Part shown: positions 22,617-30,493 of the stretch, piece by piece
Position numbering within the stretch: position 1 is the first letter of the stretch
How the letters are laid out: each line of letters starts with the position of its first letter
NCBI GenBank assembly: GCA_002454425.1
Contig: DKIV01000008.1
Span: forward strand, 1 to 33,471
Direction: 5' to 3'
DNA length: 33,471 bases
Origin: Sphingobacteriaceae bacterium UBA6709
GTDB lineage: Bacteria > Bacteroidota > Bacteroidia > Sphingobacteriales > Sphingobacteriaceae
The notes under the pieces: generated by a model
What the model was told of the DNA's origin: nothing
Seen by the model: the letters and a program-made list of their open reading frames with translations, nothing else
Database searches by the model: none
Position numbers and translations under genes: made by a program

Positions 22617-24641
22617 ATGAAGAATTTTTTGGGTTTTGGCCTAATTATAGCCGCAATGACCGTGAATGCCCAACAAAAAATGACGCCGGAGCTGCTATGG
22701 CAGCTTGGTCGCGTATCGGCAGAAAGTATTAACAGCCAAACAAAAAATGTGCTGTACGCCGTAACAACCTATAATCTAGAGGATAACAAAGGCTCCCGCA
22801 AGCTTTACAGCATTGGGATAGATGGCAAGGGTGGCAGCTTATTAAGTGATGAGCCTTACGCCGGCCATATTATACGCAACAATGATAAAAGCGGAATAAT
22901 AACCTATGCTCATAAAGGGCAGATATGGACGATGAACGCCGACGGGAACGACAAAAAGCAGATCAGCAACTTTGACAGCCCCCTCGACAACCTGCAGATT
23001 TCCCCGGATGGAACAATGATCCTATATTCTGCCGAGGTTCCTACATTCAAAATCTATGGTAGCGATCGCTATGCCGACCTTCCTAAATCCAATGCCTATG
23101 TGTTCGACGACCTGAATTATAGACACTGGGATTACTGGAACAACGGAAAAACGCAGCACGTATTCTACGCCAACTTTGAAAACGGTAAGGCAATAAGCCC
23201 GGTAGACGTGATGAAAGATGAACCTTTCGACTGTCCGCAACGCCCTTTTGGCGGTATGGAAGATTTCCTATGGACACCTGACAGCAAAGGAATCGTCTAC
23301 GTAAGCAAGAAGAAAGTGGGTAAAGACTACGCGCAGAGTACTAATACCGATATCTATTTATATACGCTTGCGAATAAAACTACGAAAAATCTATCAGAAG
23401 GAATGATGGGCTACGATACCAACCCTGCCTTCAATAAAGATGGCTCACTCCTCGCGTGGAATAGTATGGCCGAAGATGGCTACGAGTCCGATAAGAACGA
23501 TCTGGTAGTCCTGAATCTCCGCAGCGGAAAAAAGCTTAATCTTACCTCACAATGGGATGGAACGGTGGCCTCCTGGAAGTGGGATAGTAACTCTGATAAG
23601 ATATGGTTCCTGGCTGCGGTGAAAGGCACGGAACAAGTTTTCGAGCTTAGTAATATCGCGTCCGATAAAACGCCTCGCGTAAAGCAGCTTACTCATGGCC
23701 AATTCGATATCAACGGAATCCTTGGACAGGATGGAAATAAGCTCGTCCTTACCAGAACCGACATGAACCATGCTGCGGAAATATATCTTGCCGACACAAA
23801 GTCGGGTGCTTTGTCGCAACTTACTCACGTTAACGATGCCGTCTATAAAACTCTGGCCATGGGCAAAGTTGAAGAACGCCATGTACGTACCACCGATGGA
23901 AAAGACATGCTCGCCTGGGTAATCTACCCTCCTGACTTTGACCCTGCCAAAAAATACCCAACCTTGCTTTACTGCCAGGGAGGGCCTCAGTCTGCGCTGT
24001 CGCAGTTCTATTCCTTCCGTTGGAATTTCCAGCTTATGGCTGCAAATGGATATATCATCATTGCTCCTAACCGCCGGGGTATGCCCGGACATGGCGTTCA
24101 ATGGAACAAGGACATCAGCGGCGACTGGGGCGGCCAGCCGATACGCGACTATCTATCCGCGATCGATGATATTGCTAAAGAACCTTATGTAGACAAGAAT
24201 CGCCTCGGCGCTGTAGGCGCCAGCTACGGAGGTTTCTCAATTTATATGCTCGCCGGAGTGCACAACAACAGATTTAAATCCTTCATTGCTCACGATGGTC
24301 TCTTTGACCTGAGAAGCTGGTATGGCACCACCGAAGAGCTATGGTTCGCCAATAAGGAAATAGGCGGCTCCTACTGGAAACAGGATCAACCGGCTTCTTA
24401 CAAAAACGCGAATCCTATAGAACTCGCCGATAAATGGAATACGCCAATCATGATCGTACAGGGAGGAACAGATTATCGCGTACCTGTAGAACAAGGCCTT
24501 GAAGCCTTTCAGCTTGCGCAGCTAAAAGGCATAAAAAGTAGATTACTATACCTACCGGAAGAAAATCACTGGGTTACAGGAATGCAAAACGGCATCCTCT
24601 GGCAAAGGGAATTCTTCAAATGGTTGAAGGAAACACTATAA
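22617..24641 (+). CDS. S9-family serine peptidase (dipeptidyl/acylaminoacyl-peptidase type)
   Basis: A 674-residue exported prolyl-oligopeptidase-family enzyme. Residues 1-18 are a signal peptide ending VNA. A beta-propeller domain (about 40-410) with TolB/WD-like blades (LQISPDGTMILYSAE, FLWTPDSKGIVYVS, NPAFNKDGSLLAW) gates the active site. The alpha/beta-hydrolase domain (about 420-674) has the nucleophile Ser536 in GASYGGFS, Asp619 in GGTDYRV and His651 in ENHWV. The layout is close to DPP5-type peptidases of Bacteroidota, which release dipeptides in the periplasm. It is the last gene before a strong terminator. Confidence 0.92.
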   Translation: MKNFLGFGLIIAAMTVNAQQKMTPELLWQLGRVSAESINSQTKNVLYAVTTYNLEDNKGSRKLYSIGIDGKGGSLLSDEPYAGHIIRNNDKSGIITYAHKGQIWTMNADGNDKKQISNFDSPLDNLQISPDGTMILYSAEVPTFKIYGSDRYADLPKSNAYVFDDLNYRHWDYWNNGKTQHVFYANFENGKAISPVDVMKDEPFDCPQRPFGGMEDFLWTPDSKGIVYVSKKKVGKDYAQSTNTDIYLYTLANKTTKNLSEGMMGYDTNPAFNKDGSLLAWNSMAEDGYESDKNDLVVLNLRSGKKLNLTSQWDGTVASWKWDSNSDKIWFLAAVKGTEQVFELSNIASDKTPRVKQLTHGQFDINGILGQDGNKLVLTRTDMNHAAEIYLADTKSGALSQLTHVNDAVYKTLAMGKVEERHVRTTDGKDMLAWVIYPPDFDPAKKYPTLLYCQGGPQSALSQFYSFRWNFQLMAANGYIIIAPNRRGMPGHGVQWNKDISGDWGGQPIRDYLSAIDDIAKEPYVDKNRLGAVGASYGGFSIYMLAGVHNNRFKSFIAHDGLFDLRSWYGTTEELWFANKEIGGSYWKQDQPASYKNANPIELADKWNTPIMIVQGGTDYRVPVEQGLEAFQLAQLKGIKSRLLYLPEENHWVTGMQNGILWQREFFKWLKETL

Positions 24642-24654
24642 AGACTCCTATATA

Positions 24655-24697
24655 AAAAAGCCGGAACATCCCCGTAACGAGGATTTTCCGGCTTTTT
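24655..24697. terminator. Bidirectional terminator after the S9 peptidase gene
   Basis: Arms 24655-24666 and 24686-24697 (AAAAAGCCGGAA and complement) form a perfect 12-base stem; ATCC/GGAT inside the loop can pair further. The T-run after the second arm makes it an intrinsic terminator on the plus strand. The leading A-run gives the same on the minus strand, where it could serve the small ORF ending at 24705. Confidence 0.9.
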
Positions 24698-24704
24698 TAT
24701 TTTG

Positions 24705-24899
24705 TTACACTGCCCAAGTAACAGATCTTGCACAATACCAGAGCTCTACAACGCTATAACTATCTACAGGCGGGGCTTCAACATACCTCATCACGTCAAG
24801 TTTCCAATTTACAACAATCTCATACTCTCCTAATAGGTAGCGTTCCATCTCCTCAATCGCATTAAAAAAACATAAATATTTGGCACGCTTATGGTACAA
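24705..24899 (-). CDS. Unrecognised small ORF, possibly a 5'-truncated gene
   Basis: I do not recognise this frame. It encodes up to 64 residues from a TTG at 24899, or 47 from an internal ATG, and is rich in Tyr, Trp and acidic residues (EEMERYLLGEYEIVVNWKLDVMRYVEAPP). The frame stays open upstream to a stop at 24942-24944 without any ATG, and that extra part (WEFIPHNGGFWVLYHK) also looks protein-like, so the gene may have lost its 5' end. Its stop lies right beside a terminator that works on its strand. It sits at the edge of an A+T-rich islet. It may be real, decayed or chance. Confidence 0.3.
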   Translation of the reverse strand: MYHKRAKYLCFFNAIEEMERYLLGEYEIVVNWKLDVMRYVEAPPVDSYSVVELWYCARSVTWAV

Positions 24900-25236
24900 A
24901 ACCCAAAATCCACCATTATGTGGAATAAATTCCCATGCCGACTAACGCCAAAAACACATTAAATTCTCGTCTTTTATCAAGAATCAGCAATTAATATTGA
25001 AAAAAAACAATCAGTTAAAAAAAAGATAATTTCAACACAAGTAACTAGACATCAACAATTTAATGTAGACAGCACGCCACATAAATGCAAATTACGTAGA
25101 AAACAATCAACATGTTACAATTCAATTCCCCACTTTGTTTTATTTTTTTCCTAATATTACACCATAAAAGAAATCAAAAAATAAAAAATACAATTTAACA
25201 CACCTCTACTTTCTATTGCTGTACACATGCGATAAA
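24900..25236. other. Strongly A+T-rich spacer before the sigma factor gene
   Basis: About 340 bases with long A and T runs and clearly lower G+C than the genes on either side. I see no ORF of note, no tRNA-like fold and no clear consensus promoter. It presumably holds the sigma factor's promoter and may mark a past insertion. Confidence 0.5.
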
Positions 25237-25980
25237 ATGAAAGAGGAAATTAACGAAAGAAGGATTTGCACAATTGTCCCTTTGAAGCTAAAAGGATTTA
25301 ACGGACAGAATAAAGGTGCTTTTCTTGATTTAAGATTTAGATTATCTCATATGCGTTCTTCAAAAATCATCCAAAACGAATTGAGTAAAGTCGCTCCATA
25401 TAGCGATATCGATGCGATTCGGGCATTCTTAGGCGGCGACCAACGCGCCTTCAGACTTCTGTACAACAAGCATTACAAATATGTTTTTGATTATGCTTCG
25501 AAAAGGCTAAACTTTAATAAGGAATTGGCTAATGAAATCTCGTCACAAACTTTTGTGAATTTTTATCGCTATGCATCCCGATATAATACCGATTATAATG
25601 TTAAGGTAAGCTCCTTTTTGTGCGAAATCGCAAACAACTTAATTATAGACAATTACCGCCGCCAACAGCGCACAGTGGAATGCAACAGTTTTTCACTCTC
25701 CGCTGGAAATATAAACAATGAAGAACTTAATATATCAAACTGTTCAACCACAGCGCCAGATCACCTGCTTGACAAAAAACTTTCTTACAACATCCTGTAT
25801 TCTCAAATAGATAAACTTGATGCTGTTTCAAATAAAATTATCAGGTATTTCTATAAGGACGAATTAAGCTATCAGGAAATATGTGATAAGCTTGAACTGC
25901 CTTTACATTTGGTTAAGACAAAATTGTTCAGGGCAAAAAAGAAACTCAGAACATTATTAAAAGACAGCGGAGTAAGATAG
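25237..25980 (+). CDS. Orphan ECF-type RNA polymerase sigma factor
   Basis: A sigma-70-family regulator with the two domains of extracytoplasmic-function factors. Region 2 runs through FRLLYNKHYKYVFDYASKRL, ELANEISSQTFVNFYRYASRY and SFLCEIANNLIIDNYRRQQR. Region 4 is seen in IIRYFYKDELSYQEICDKLELPLHLVKTKLFRAKKKL near the C-terminus, a helix-turn-helix for the -35 element. The core begins about 58 residues after the ATG at 25237; a later ATG at 25351 would give 209 residues, a more usual ECF length, and a TTG at 25216 is also in frame. There is no adjacent anti-sigma factor or FecR-like gene. Its base composition is more A+T-rich than its neighbours. Confidence 0.85.
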   Translation: MKEEINERRICTIVPLKLKGFNGQNKGAFLDLRFRLSHMRSSKIIQNELSKVAPYSDIDAIRAFLGGDQRAFRLLYNKHYKYVFDYASKRLNFNKELANEISSQTFVNFYRYASRYNTDYNVKVSSFLCEIANNLIIDNYRRQQRTVECNSFSLSAGNINNEELNISNCSTTAPDHLLDKKLSYNILYSQIDKLDAVSNKIIRYFYKDELSYQEICDKLELPLHLVKTKLFRAKKKLRTLLKDSGVR

Positions 25981-25992
25981 CAAACTCCGCTG
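25965..25992. terminator. Hairpin between the sigma factor and dps genes
   Basis: CAGCGGAGT (25965-25973) and ACTCCGCTG (25984-25992) form a perfect nine-base stem around a ten-base loop, overlapping the last codons and stop of the sigma gene. There is no T-run on the plus strand; on the minus strand TCTTTTAATAA follows, so it may end dps transcripts better than sigma factor transcripts. Confidence 0.6.
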
Positions 25993-26000
25993 ATCCCATG

Positions 26001-26480
26001 TTATGACATATTACAGAACGCCCGAAGCATCCAGGTATTCTTTTCTTTAAACTGCATAAACTTATTGATCATGTCATTGGTGCCATCATCTCCGTTCTCA
26101 GAGGTTGCTTCCATAATGCCACGCTCAATGTCGATCAAGGCTGCGAAGTCCGCAAGTATCGCTTCCACCATTTTTATATCCTGCAGTCCGACAGTTTGAA
26201 TCTCCTCAATTTCCGCGGTGTCAATATACTCCGCGTAAGTACTTAGCGGAGACTTACCTAAGGTAAGAATGCGCTCTGCCAGCTCATCAATTGTAGCGAT
26301 AGCATTCGTGTAAAGCTCCTCAAACTTAGCATGCAGGGTAAAAAAGCTCTTCCCCTTTACATTCCAATGGCAACCCCTAAGCTTTTGGTAGTGAATATGA
26401 TAATTTGCCAACAAATCATTCAGTTGATCTACCACCGGGCGCACCTGCGCGTCCTTGAGTCCTATTTCTTCTGCTTTCAT
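26001..26480 (-). CDS. dps: Dps-family ferritin-like DNA-protection protein
   Basis: Dps forms a 12-subunit shell that oxidises and stores iron and, in many species, coats DNA under starvation or peroxide stress. The 159-residue length is typical. The intersubunit ferroxidase residues are seen as His38 (GCHWNVKG), His50, Asp54-equivalent Glu54, Asp65 and Glu69 in the pattern H-x11-H with DELAERI. The short N-terminus lacks a long lysine-rich tail, so DNA binding is less certain than iron handling. It follows the NfeD-type protease gene on the same strand with 47 bases between, containing an imperfect palindrome at 26511-26527. Peroxide regulation is plausible, but no OxyR site can be identified. 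Confidence 0.93.
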   Translation of the reverse strand: MKAEEIGLKDAQVRPVVDQLNDLLANYHIHYQKLRGCHWNVKGKSFFTLHAKFEELYTNAIATIDELAERILTLGKSPLSTYAEYIDTAEIEEIQTVGLQDIKMVEAILADFAALIDIERGIMEATSENGDDGTNDMINKFMQFKEKNTWMLRAFCNMS

Positions 26481-26527
26481 TTTCCGATTGTTTTATTAGG
26501 TTAAACTCTCAACTTAGGCCTAAAGTT

Positions 26528-27880
26528 TCAACCTTCTGCTTTTCTAACAAAAACGTTATAGTTTTCCTGCTTCACCACCATCACCTCATTACCCCTTGAC
26601 ACGTAGCCATCCATCGCCACGGCGTCATACCACTCGCCTTCAATTTCAATTTTTCCTGAGGGACGCAGATCTGTTTGCGCTCTGCCAATCTTCCCCTTCA
26701 GTCCGGCAGACTGACGACCGGCGACAAAACCTTCTTCAGCATCCTGGGCATCACTTAACACCAGACGACGAAAAGCATGGGTATTTAACAGTGACTTTCC
26801 AAAAATCACACACACGATAACGGCTCCTATCATGGAAGCCAGCACAACGCCTACCGATCGTGTTAATTGCTCTGAACCACTAACACTAAAATCAAACCAA
26901 TCGTTAAGAACCAGGCTTAAGGCCAGACCACTTATAACGAAAATAATTCCCAGGATACCGGCAATGCCAAAACCCGGAATCACAAACACTTCTAAAGCCA
27001 ATAATATGAGTCCCACGATAAACAATCCTATTTCCCAGTTTGCCGCCAGACCTTCCAGATATAAAGGCGCGAAAAATAATAAAGCCGCGGAAATTGATAC
27101 AAGTAAAGCGAAGCCAATTCCAGGCGACTGCATTTCGAAATAGATACCACCGATTATAAGAAGTATCAACACGCCGCTTACAGCGGGATTCATCAGGAAG
27201 GAGATAATCTTATCAAGAATACTCACCGTATGGCGCGCCAGCGGACGTCCCTCCAATCCGGTTTTATCCAGCAACTCCTGCATTGAGTTTACCTCGCCCT
27301 TGCTGATACCCAACTTCAGCGCCTCAGCGCTGGTAAGCGTAAGGACTTTTCCTTTCCCTATCACGCCGGGAACCACCACGTCAGGATCCACGAAAGCTTC
27401 CGCGATACGCGGATCGCGACTGCGGGCCTCCGCGGTCGCGCGCATTAAACCACGCATATACGATTGGTATTTTTCCGGCATAAGCTCTCCTTTAGGATTT
27501 ACCACACTGGCGGCTCCCATACTTGAGCCACTGTGCATATAGATCTCATTACACGCGTATGCTATCAGCGTTCCTGCCGAAGCGGCGTTTTTATCTATAT
27601 ATACAATAGATCGAATGGGGCTTGTTAATAGTGCCGAACGAATAGAATCGGCGTAATCTACCATGCCGCCGAAAGTATCCATATGTATTATAAAAGCTTC
27701 CGCGGATGACTCCGTAGCTTTATTGAGCGCCTTACGGGTATTTCTCCATGCCGCGGGACCTATTTCTCCACGCAGATCAAGGACGTACACCCCGGAGCTT
27801 TGCTGTCCGTAGCTAGCGCTCAGCGATAGAAGTTCTATTAAAAAAAATAGCTTCAGAAACAAAGGTTTTATCAGGTTCAT
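26528..27880 (-). CDS. NfeD-type membrane-bound ClpP-class serine protease
   Basis: From the ATG at 27880 the protein has 450 residues. A signal or first membrane segment (about 7-22) is followed by a periplasmic ClpP/SppA-like protease domain: VYVLDLRGEIG, HMDTFGGMVDYADSI, then the nucleophile Ser101 in KNAASAGTLIAYA and the probable general-base Lys137 in MPEKYQSY. Four to five membrane helices come next (about 225-365), including GLILLALEVFVIPGFGIAGI typical of NfeD. A C-terminal OB-fold follows (KGKIGRAQTDLRPSGKIEIEGEWYDAVA). The family is linked to stomatin-like proteins and membrane quality control; no stomatin gene is adjacent. A longer frame from 28051 would run antisense through the neighbouring gene and is rejected. 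Confidence 0.88.
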   Translation of the reverse strand: MNLIKPLFLKLFFLIELLSLSASYGQQSSGVYVLDLRGEIGPAAWRNTRKALNKATESSAEAFIIHMDTFGGMVDYADSIRSALLTSPIRSIVYIDKNAASAGTLIAYACNEIYMHSGSSMGAASVVNPKGELMPEKYQSYMRGLMRATAEARSRDPRIAEAFVDPDVVVPGVIGKGKVLTLTSAEALKLGISKGEVNSMQELLDKTGLEGRPLARHTVSILDKIISFLMNPAVSGVLILLIIGGIYFEMQSPGIGFALLVSISAALLFFAPLYLEGLAANWEIGLFIVGLILLALEVFVIPGFGIAGILGIIFVISGLALSLVLNDWFDFSVSGSEQLTRSVGVVLASMIGAVIVCVIFGKSLLNTHAFRRLVLSDAQDAEEGFVAGRQSAGLKGKIGRAQTDLRPSGKIEIEGEWYDAVAMDGYVSRGNEVMVVKQENYNVFVRKAEG

Positions 27881-27896
27881 ATTATACTTTTGAGCT

Positions 27897-28673
27897 ATGT
27901 CTTCAATTAATAAATATAACATAAATCCTATTTCTGAGAAAAAGTTTGACGGAATAATATGGAAGATTAAGGCTGATCCCTTAGCACCTCTGCTGGCTAT
28001 AGAGGCACGCAACGCGGATACGCGCAGCACCTCCATATCGATATATAACATTGAAAAACAACAATATATACTTGAAGACTATACACCAGCGCACAGCTGG
28101 GACATTCATCTCGACTGCCTGTACAAAGGCAATTTATTCTTTCATATTTATAGTAATGAGGAAGTCCCGCAACGACGGGGCATCATTGTTTATGATGCAA
28201 AGGGCACGCTGATATGGCAACGGTTTGACAAGATCCTGCTACAGACAGATACCCTGGGGATCCTTGCCGCGGAGGCCGGAATATTTCCCCTGAAAGCATT
28301 ACTCTTAAACGCCGACACAGGGCAAGAACTTCAGGCTGCCGATCTGCATCTTTCCACCGCCGTACACCCCGACATCCAAGTGCCGGAGCCATTGGAAACG
28401 CCAACGCTGCCACTTCCGCTAACATCTTCAGAAACACTTTGCCAGCCCGTATTGGCGGCCACTGTCAACAACATGCTTGTGTATGCTTTTCATACTCAGG
28501 ACAACGGAAAATACAATCAACAGCTGCTTCTCGCTCAAAAGAACGAAATACTATATCACACGTTGCTGGAAAAACAAATGGAAAAAATGAATCCTGAAGG
28601 ATTTTTCGTATTCGAAAAGCATATTTTCTGTATTTCAGACAAAAAACAACGCCTGCTGGTCATAAAAATATAA
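27897..28673 (+). CDS. DUF4905-like hypothetical protein
   Basis: A 258-residue protein of unknown function that resembles the Bacteroidota DUF4905 family, as far as I recall it. It has no signal peptide or membrane segment. Strand-rich stretches (KFDGIIWKIKADPLAPLLAIEARN, HSWDIHLDCLYKGNLFFHIYSN, RRGIIVYDAKGTLIWQRFDK, VFEKHIFCISDKKQRLLVIKI) suggest a propeller-like or beta-sandwich fold that handles values of the kind seen in PQQ-type repeats. It is divergent from the NfeD-type gene with only 16 bases between the ATGs, so the two promoters must overlap with the opposite gene's leader or coding region. The function remains open. Confidence 0.8.
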   Translation: MSSINKYNINPISEKKFDGIIWKIKADPLAPLLAIEARNADTRSTSISIYNIEKQQYILEDYTPAHSWDIHLDCLYKGNLFFHIYSNEEVPQRRGIIVYDAKGTLIWQRFDKILLQTDTLGILAAEAGIFPLKALLLNADTGQELQAADLHLSTAVHPDIQVPEPLETPTLPLPLTSSETLCQPVLAATVNNMLVYAFHTQDNGKYNQQLLLAQKNEILYHTLLEKQMEKMNPEGFFVFEKHIFCISDKKQRLLVIKI

Positions 28674-28759
28674 GTATCAGTGACTGATCTTCCAGTTTTT
28701 ACTGGTTCATTTCTCCTTGTATCTTTAGATATACCATAAAAACAGAGGCGGGAACAATA

Positions 28760-28775
28760 GGCTGGCCGCCCAGCC
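28760..28775 (+). terminator. Probable terminator of the DUF4905-like gene
   Basis: GGCTGG (28760-28765) and CCAGCC (28770-28775) form a tight six-base G+C stem with a four-base loop, followed by GTTACTTTTATT. It lies 87 bases after the stop codon at 28673. Confidence 0.55.
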
Positions 28776-28822
28776 GTTACTTTTATTAATAAAGATACGT
28801 ACCTTTACGGCCGTCAAAATAA

Positions 28823-28866
28823 ATGTCGCTGTAGATCGCGATCTTTAAACCCGCGACATCTTTTTT
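28823..28866 (+). promoter_or_regulatory. Hairpin and T-run in the leader of the LysM gene
   Basis: ATGTCGC (28823-28829) pairs with GCGACAT (28853-28859), enclosing the palindrome GATCGCGATC (28834-28843), and is followed by C and six T residues (28861-28866). It looks like an intrinsic terminator, but sits 76 bases before the ATG at 28942, so it may be a leader attenuator or a second terminator for the gene upstream. Confidence 0.5.
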
Positions 28867-28941
28867 GATCGTATTAGTAAAAGCACGCGGGATAAGCGCG
28901 TATTTAGAAATTAAACAATACAAGTTCATAAACAACATTAC

Positions 28942-29832
28942 ATGCGTTCTATATTGGCAGTTCTTTGCATCCTTGGAACCTCACATGCTTTCGCGTCAGC
29001 AGGCAGAGATTCCATAGGTGTTGAAAATGAAAACGGAAAACAGGTAGTACTTCATAAAGTAGATACCAAGGAGAATTACTATTCGATATCCAGATTATAC
29101 AATGTACATCCCCGCGATGTAATGAATCATAACACGCAAAAAGTCCTGCACATAGGCGATATCGTAAAGGTGCCTACCGGCAGAGACTTTCAGCAAGCAC
29201 AACGCCCCGCTACGCGTCCTTTGCCCCAGCAGAATAATCCTGTAGCTCAGGAAGGACTTATCGACTATAAAGTGGGTCCTAAGGAGACGTTATTTGCCAT
29301 CTCACGCCGCTTCAATATTGGGGTTGACGAGATAAAAAGAATTAATAAGCTGGAAGGCAACAACCTTCATGTCGGACAGATTATAAAGGTGCGCCAGACA
29401 ACAACAACCAGCAATCCCGTGGCCGCGGCCATTGGCGAACAGGCTAGTCAGTCACCTCGCGTACGCCCATTGGAAGATTATGTAAAGAAAGATAGCACCG
29501 ACAGTGCCGCCAGCGACAATACAAAAATCAACGCCAACCGCTATGGTGTAACTCAACGTGCTGAAAAGGGCGTTGCCGTATGGATTTCCGACAGCAATCT
29601 CGACTCTAACAAAATGCTAGCGCTGCACCGTAGCGCCCCTGTGGGCACGGTTATCCGCGTAACGAACCCAATGACGGGCAAAAGCACCTTCGCCAAAGTC
29701 GTGGGTAAGTTCACGGAAAATGATACCACCCGCGATGTTGTCATTGTCCTCACCAAGGCTACCGCCGATTTACTGGGAGCACTGGACAGACGTTTTCAAG
29801 TTAGCTTAGAATACGGAGTACCAAATGAGTAA
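28942..29832 (+). CDS. Exported LysM protein with an RlpA-like C-terminal domain
   Basis: A 296-residue envelope protein with a signal peptide (about 1-19, cut after AFASA or nearby). Two LysM peptidoglycan-binding modules follow: about 36-78 (VDTKENYYSISRLYNVHPRDV, IGDIVKVP) and about 107-151 (VGPKETLFAISRRFNIGVDEI, VGQIIKVR). A Ser/Thr/Pro-rich linker leads to a double-psi beta-barrel-like domain at about 200-293 (AVWISDSNLDSNKMLALHRSAPVGTVIRVTNPMTGKS split over the segment, VVIVLTKATADLLGALDRR). Such proteins bind septal or peripheral cell wall and may act as lytic transglycosylase relatives; activity is not shown. Its last eight bases overlap the uridine kinase-like gene, suggesting coupled translation. 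Confidence 0.86.
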   Translation: MRSILAVLCILGTSHAFASAGRDSIGVENENGKQVVLHKVDTKENYYSISRLYNVHPRDVMNHNTQKVLHIGDIVKVPTGRDFQQAQRPATRPLPQQNNPVAQEGLIDYKVGPKETLFAISRRFNIGVDEIKRINKLEGNNLHVGQIIKVRQTTTTSNPVAAAIGEQASQSPRVRPLEDYVKKDSTDSAASDNTKINANRYGVTQRAEKGVAVWISDSNLDSNKMLALHRSAPVGTVIRVTNPMTGKSTFAKVVGKFTENDTTRDVVIVLTKATADLLGALDRRFQVSLEYGVPNE

Positions 29833-30457
29833 GCCCTATATCATCGGCATTGCCGGCGGCAGTGGTTCCGGCAAAACATTCTTCTTAAATTGCTTCCTTA
29901 ATCATTTCAAGGAGAACGAAGTGTCCCTGATCTCACAGGACGATTATTACAAACCCATGGAAACGCAGCCGCGTGATGCCAATGGGTGGATAAATTTTGA
30001 CCTTCCCGAGTGTATAGACGATGTAAAGCTTCTGAACGACCTCACTACACTTATTGAAGGCAACAGCTATCAGAAGAAAGAATATACCTTCAATGTGAAT
30101 ATGGATAAGGCCAGAATGCTCACCATCAATCCTGCGCCCATCATCATCGTTGAAGGGCTCTTTATATTCCATTACAAGGAACTTGCCTCGCTTTTCGACC
30201 TGCGTGTATTTATGGATGCTGAAGAGGAAATTACCCTTAACCGACGTCTAAAAAGAGATATGAAACATCGCGGATATACCCATGAAATGATTATGTATCA
30301 ATGGGAAAACCACGTGTTACCAGCTTACAAGCAGTTTCTGCTCCCTTACAAAGACGCGGCGCACCTCATAATTGAAAACAATTCCCATGTCGCTGACGAC
30401 ATCATCCGCGAGTCCGAAGCCCTTTCTCAAACATTAAGAGAAAAGATCTTACAATAA
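29825..30457 (+). CDS. udk: Uridine kinase-like P-loop NTPase
   Basis: A 210-residue cytoplasmic kinase of the uridine kinase/phosphoribulokinase family, which phosphorylates uridine or cytidine in pyrimidine salvage. The P-loop GGSGSGKT is at 11-18, the acceptor-site SQDDYYKP at about 38-45, FDLPECID at about 59-66, and the IIVEGLFIF segment with the strand carrying the Walker B-like acidic residue at about 109-117, then RRLKRDMKHRGY in the lid. The length equals that of typical Udk proteins. The pattern differs somewhat from canonical Udk (NWDHPDAFD is replaced by INFDLPECID), so a related nucleoside or other small-molecule kinase is possible. Confidence 0.82.
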   Translation: MSKPYIIGIAGGSGSGKTFFLNCFLNHFKENEVSLISQDDYYKPMETQPRDANGWINFDLPECIDDVKLLNDLTTLIEGNSYQKKEYTFNVNMDKARMLTINPAPIIIVEGLFIFHYKELASLFDLRVFMDAEEEITLNRRLKRDMKHRGYTHEMIMYQWENHVLPAYKQFLLPYKDAAHLIIENNSHVADDIIRESEALSQTLREKILQ

Positions 30458-30493
30458 AGTTATGGCAGGCGTCGTTTTTTAACCTATATAGTG

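Noticed and set aside
27881..28051. N-terminal extension of the NfeD-type protease to 28051
   Set aside because: It would run antisense through the DUF4905-like gene, and the signal-like segment begins directly after the ATG at 27880.
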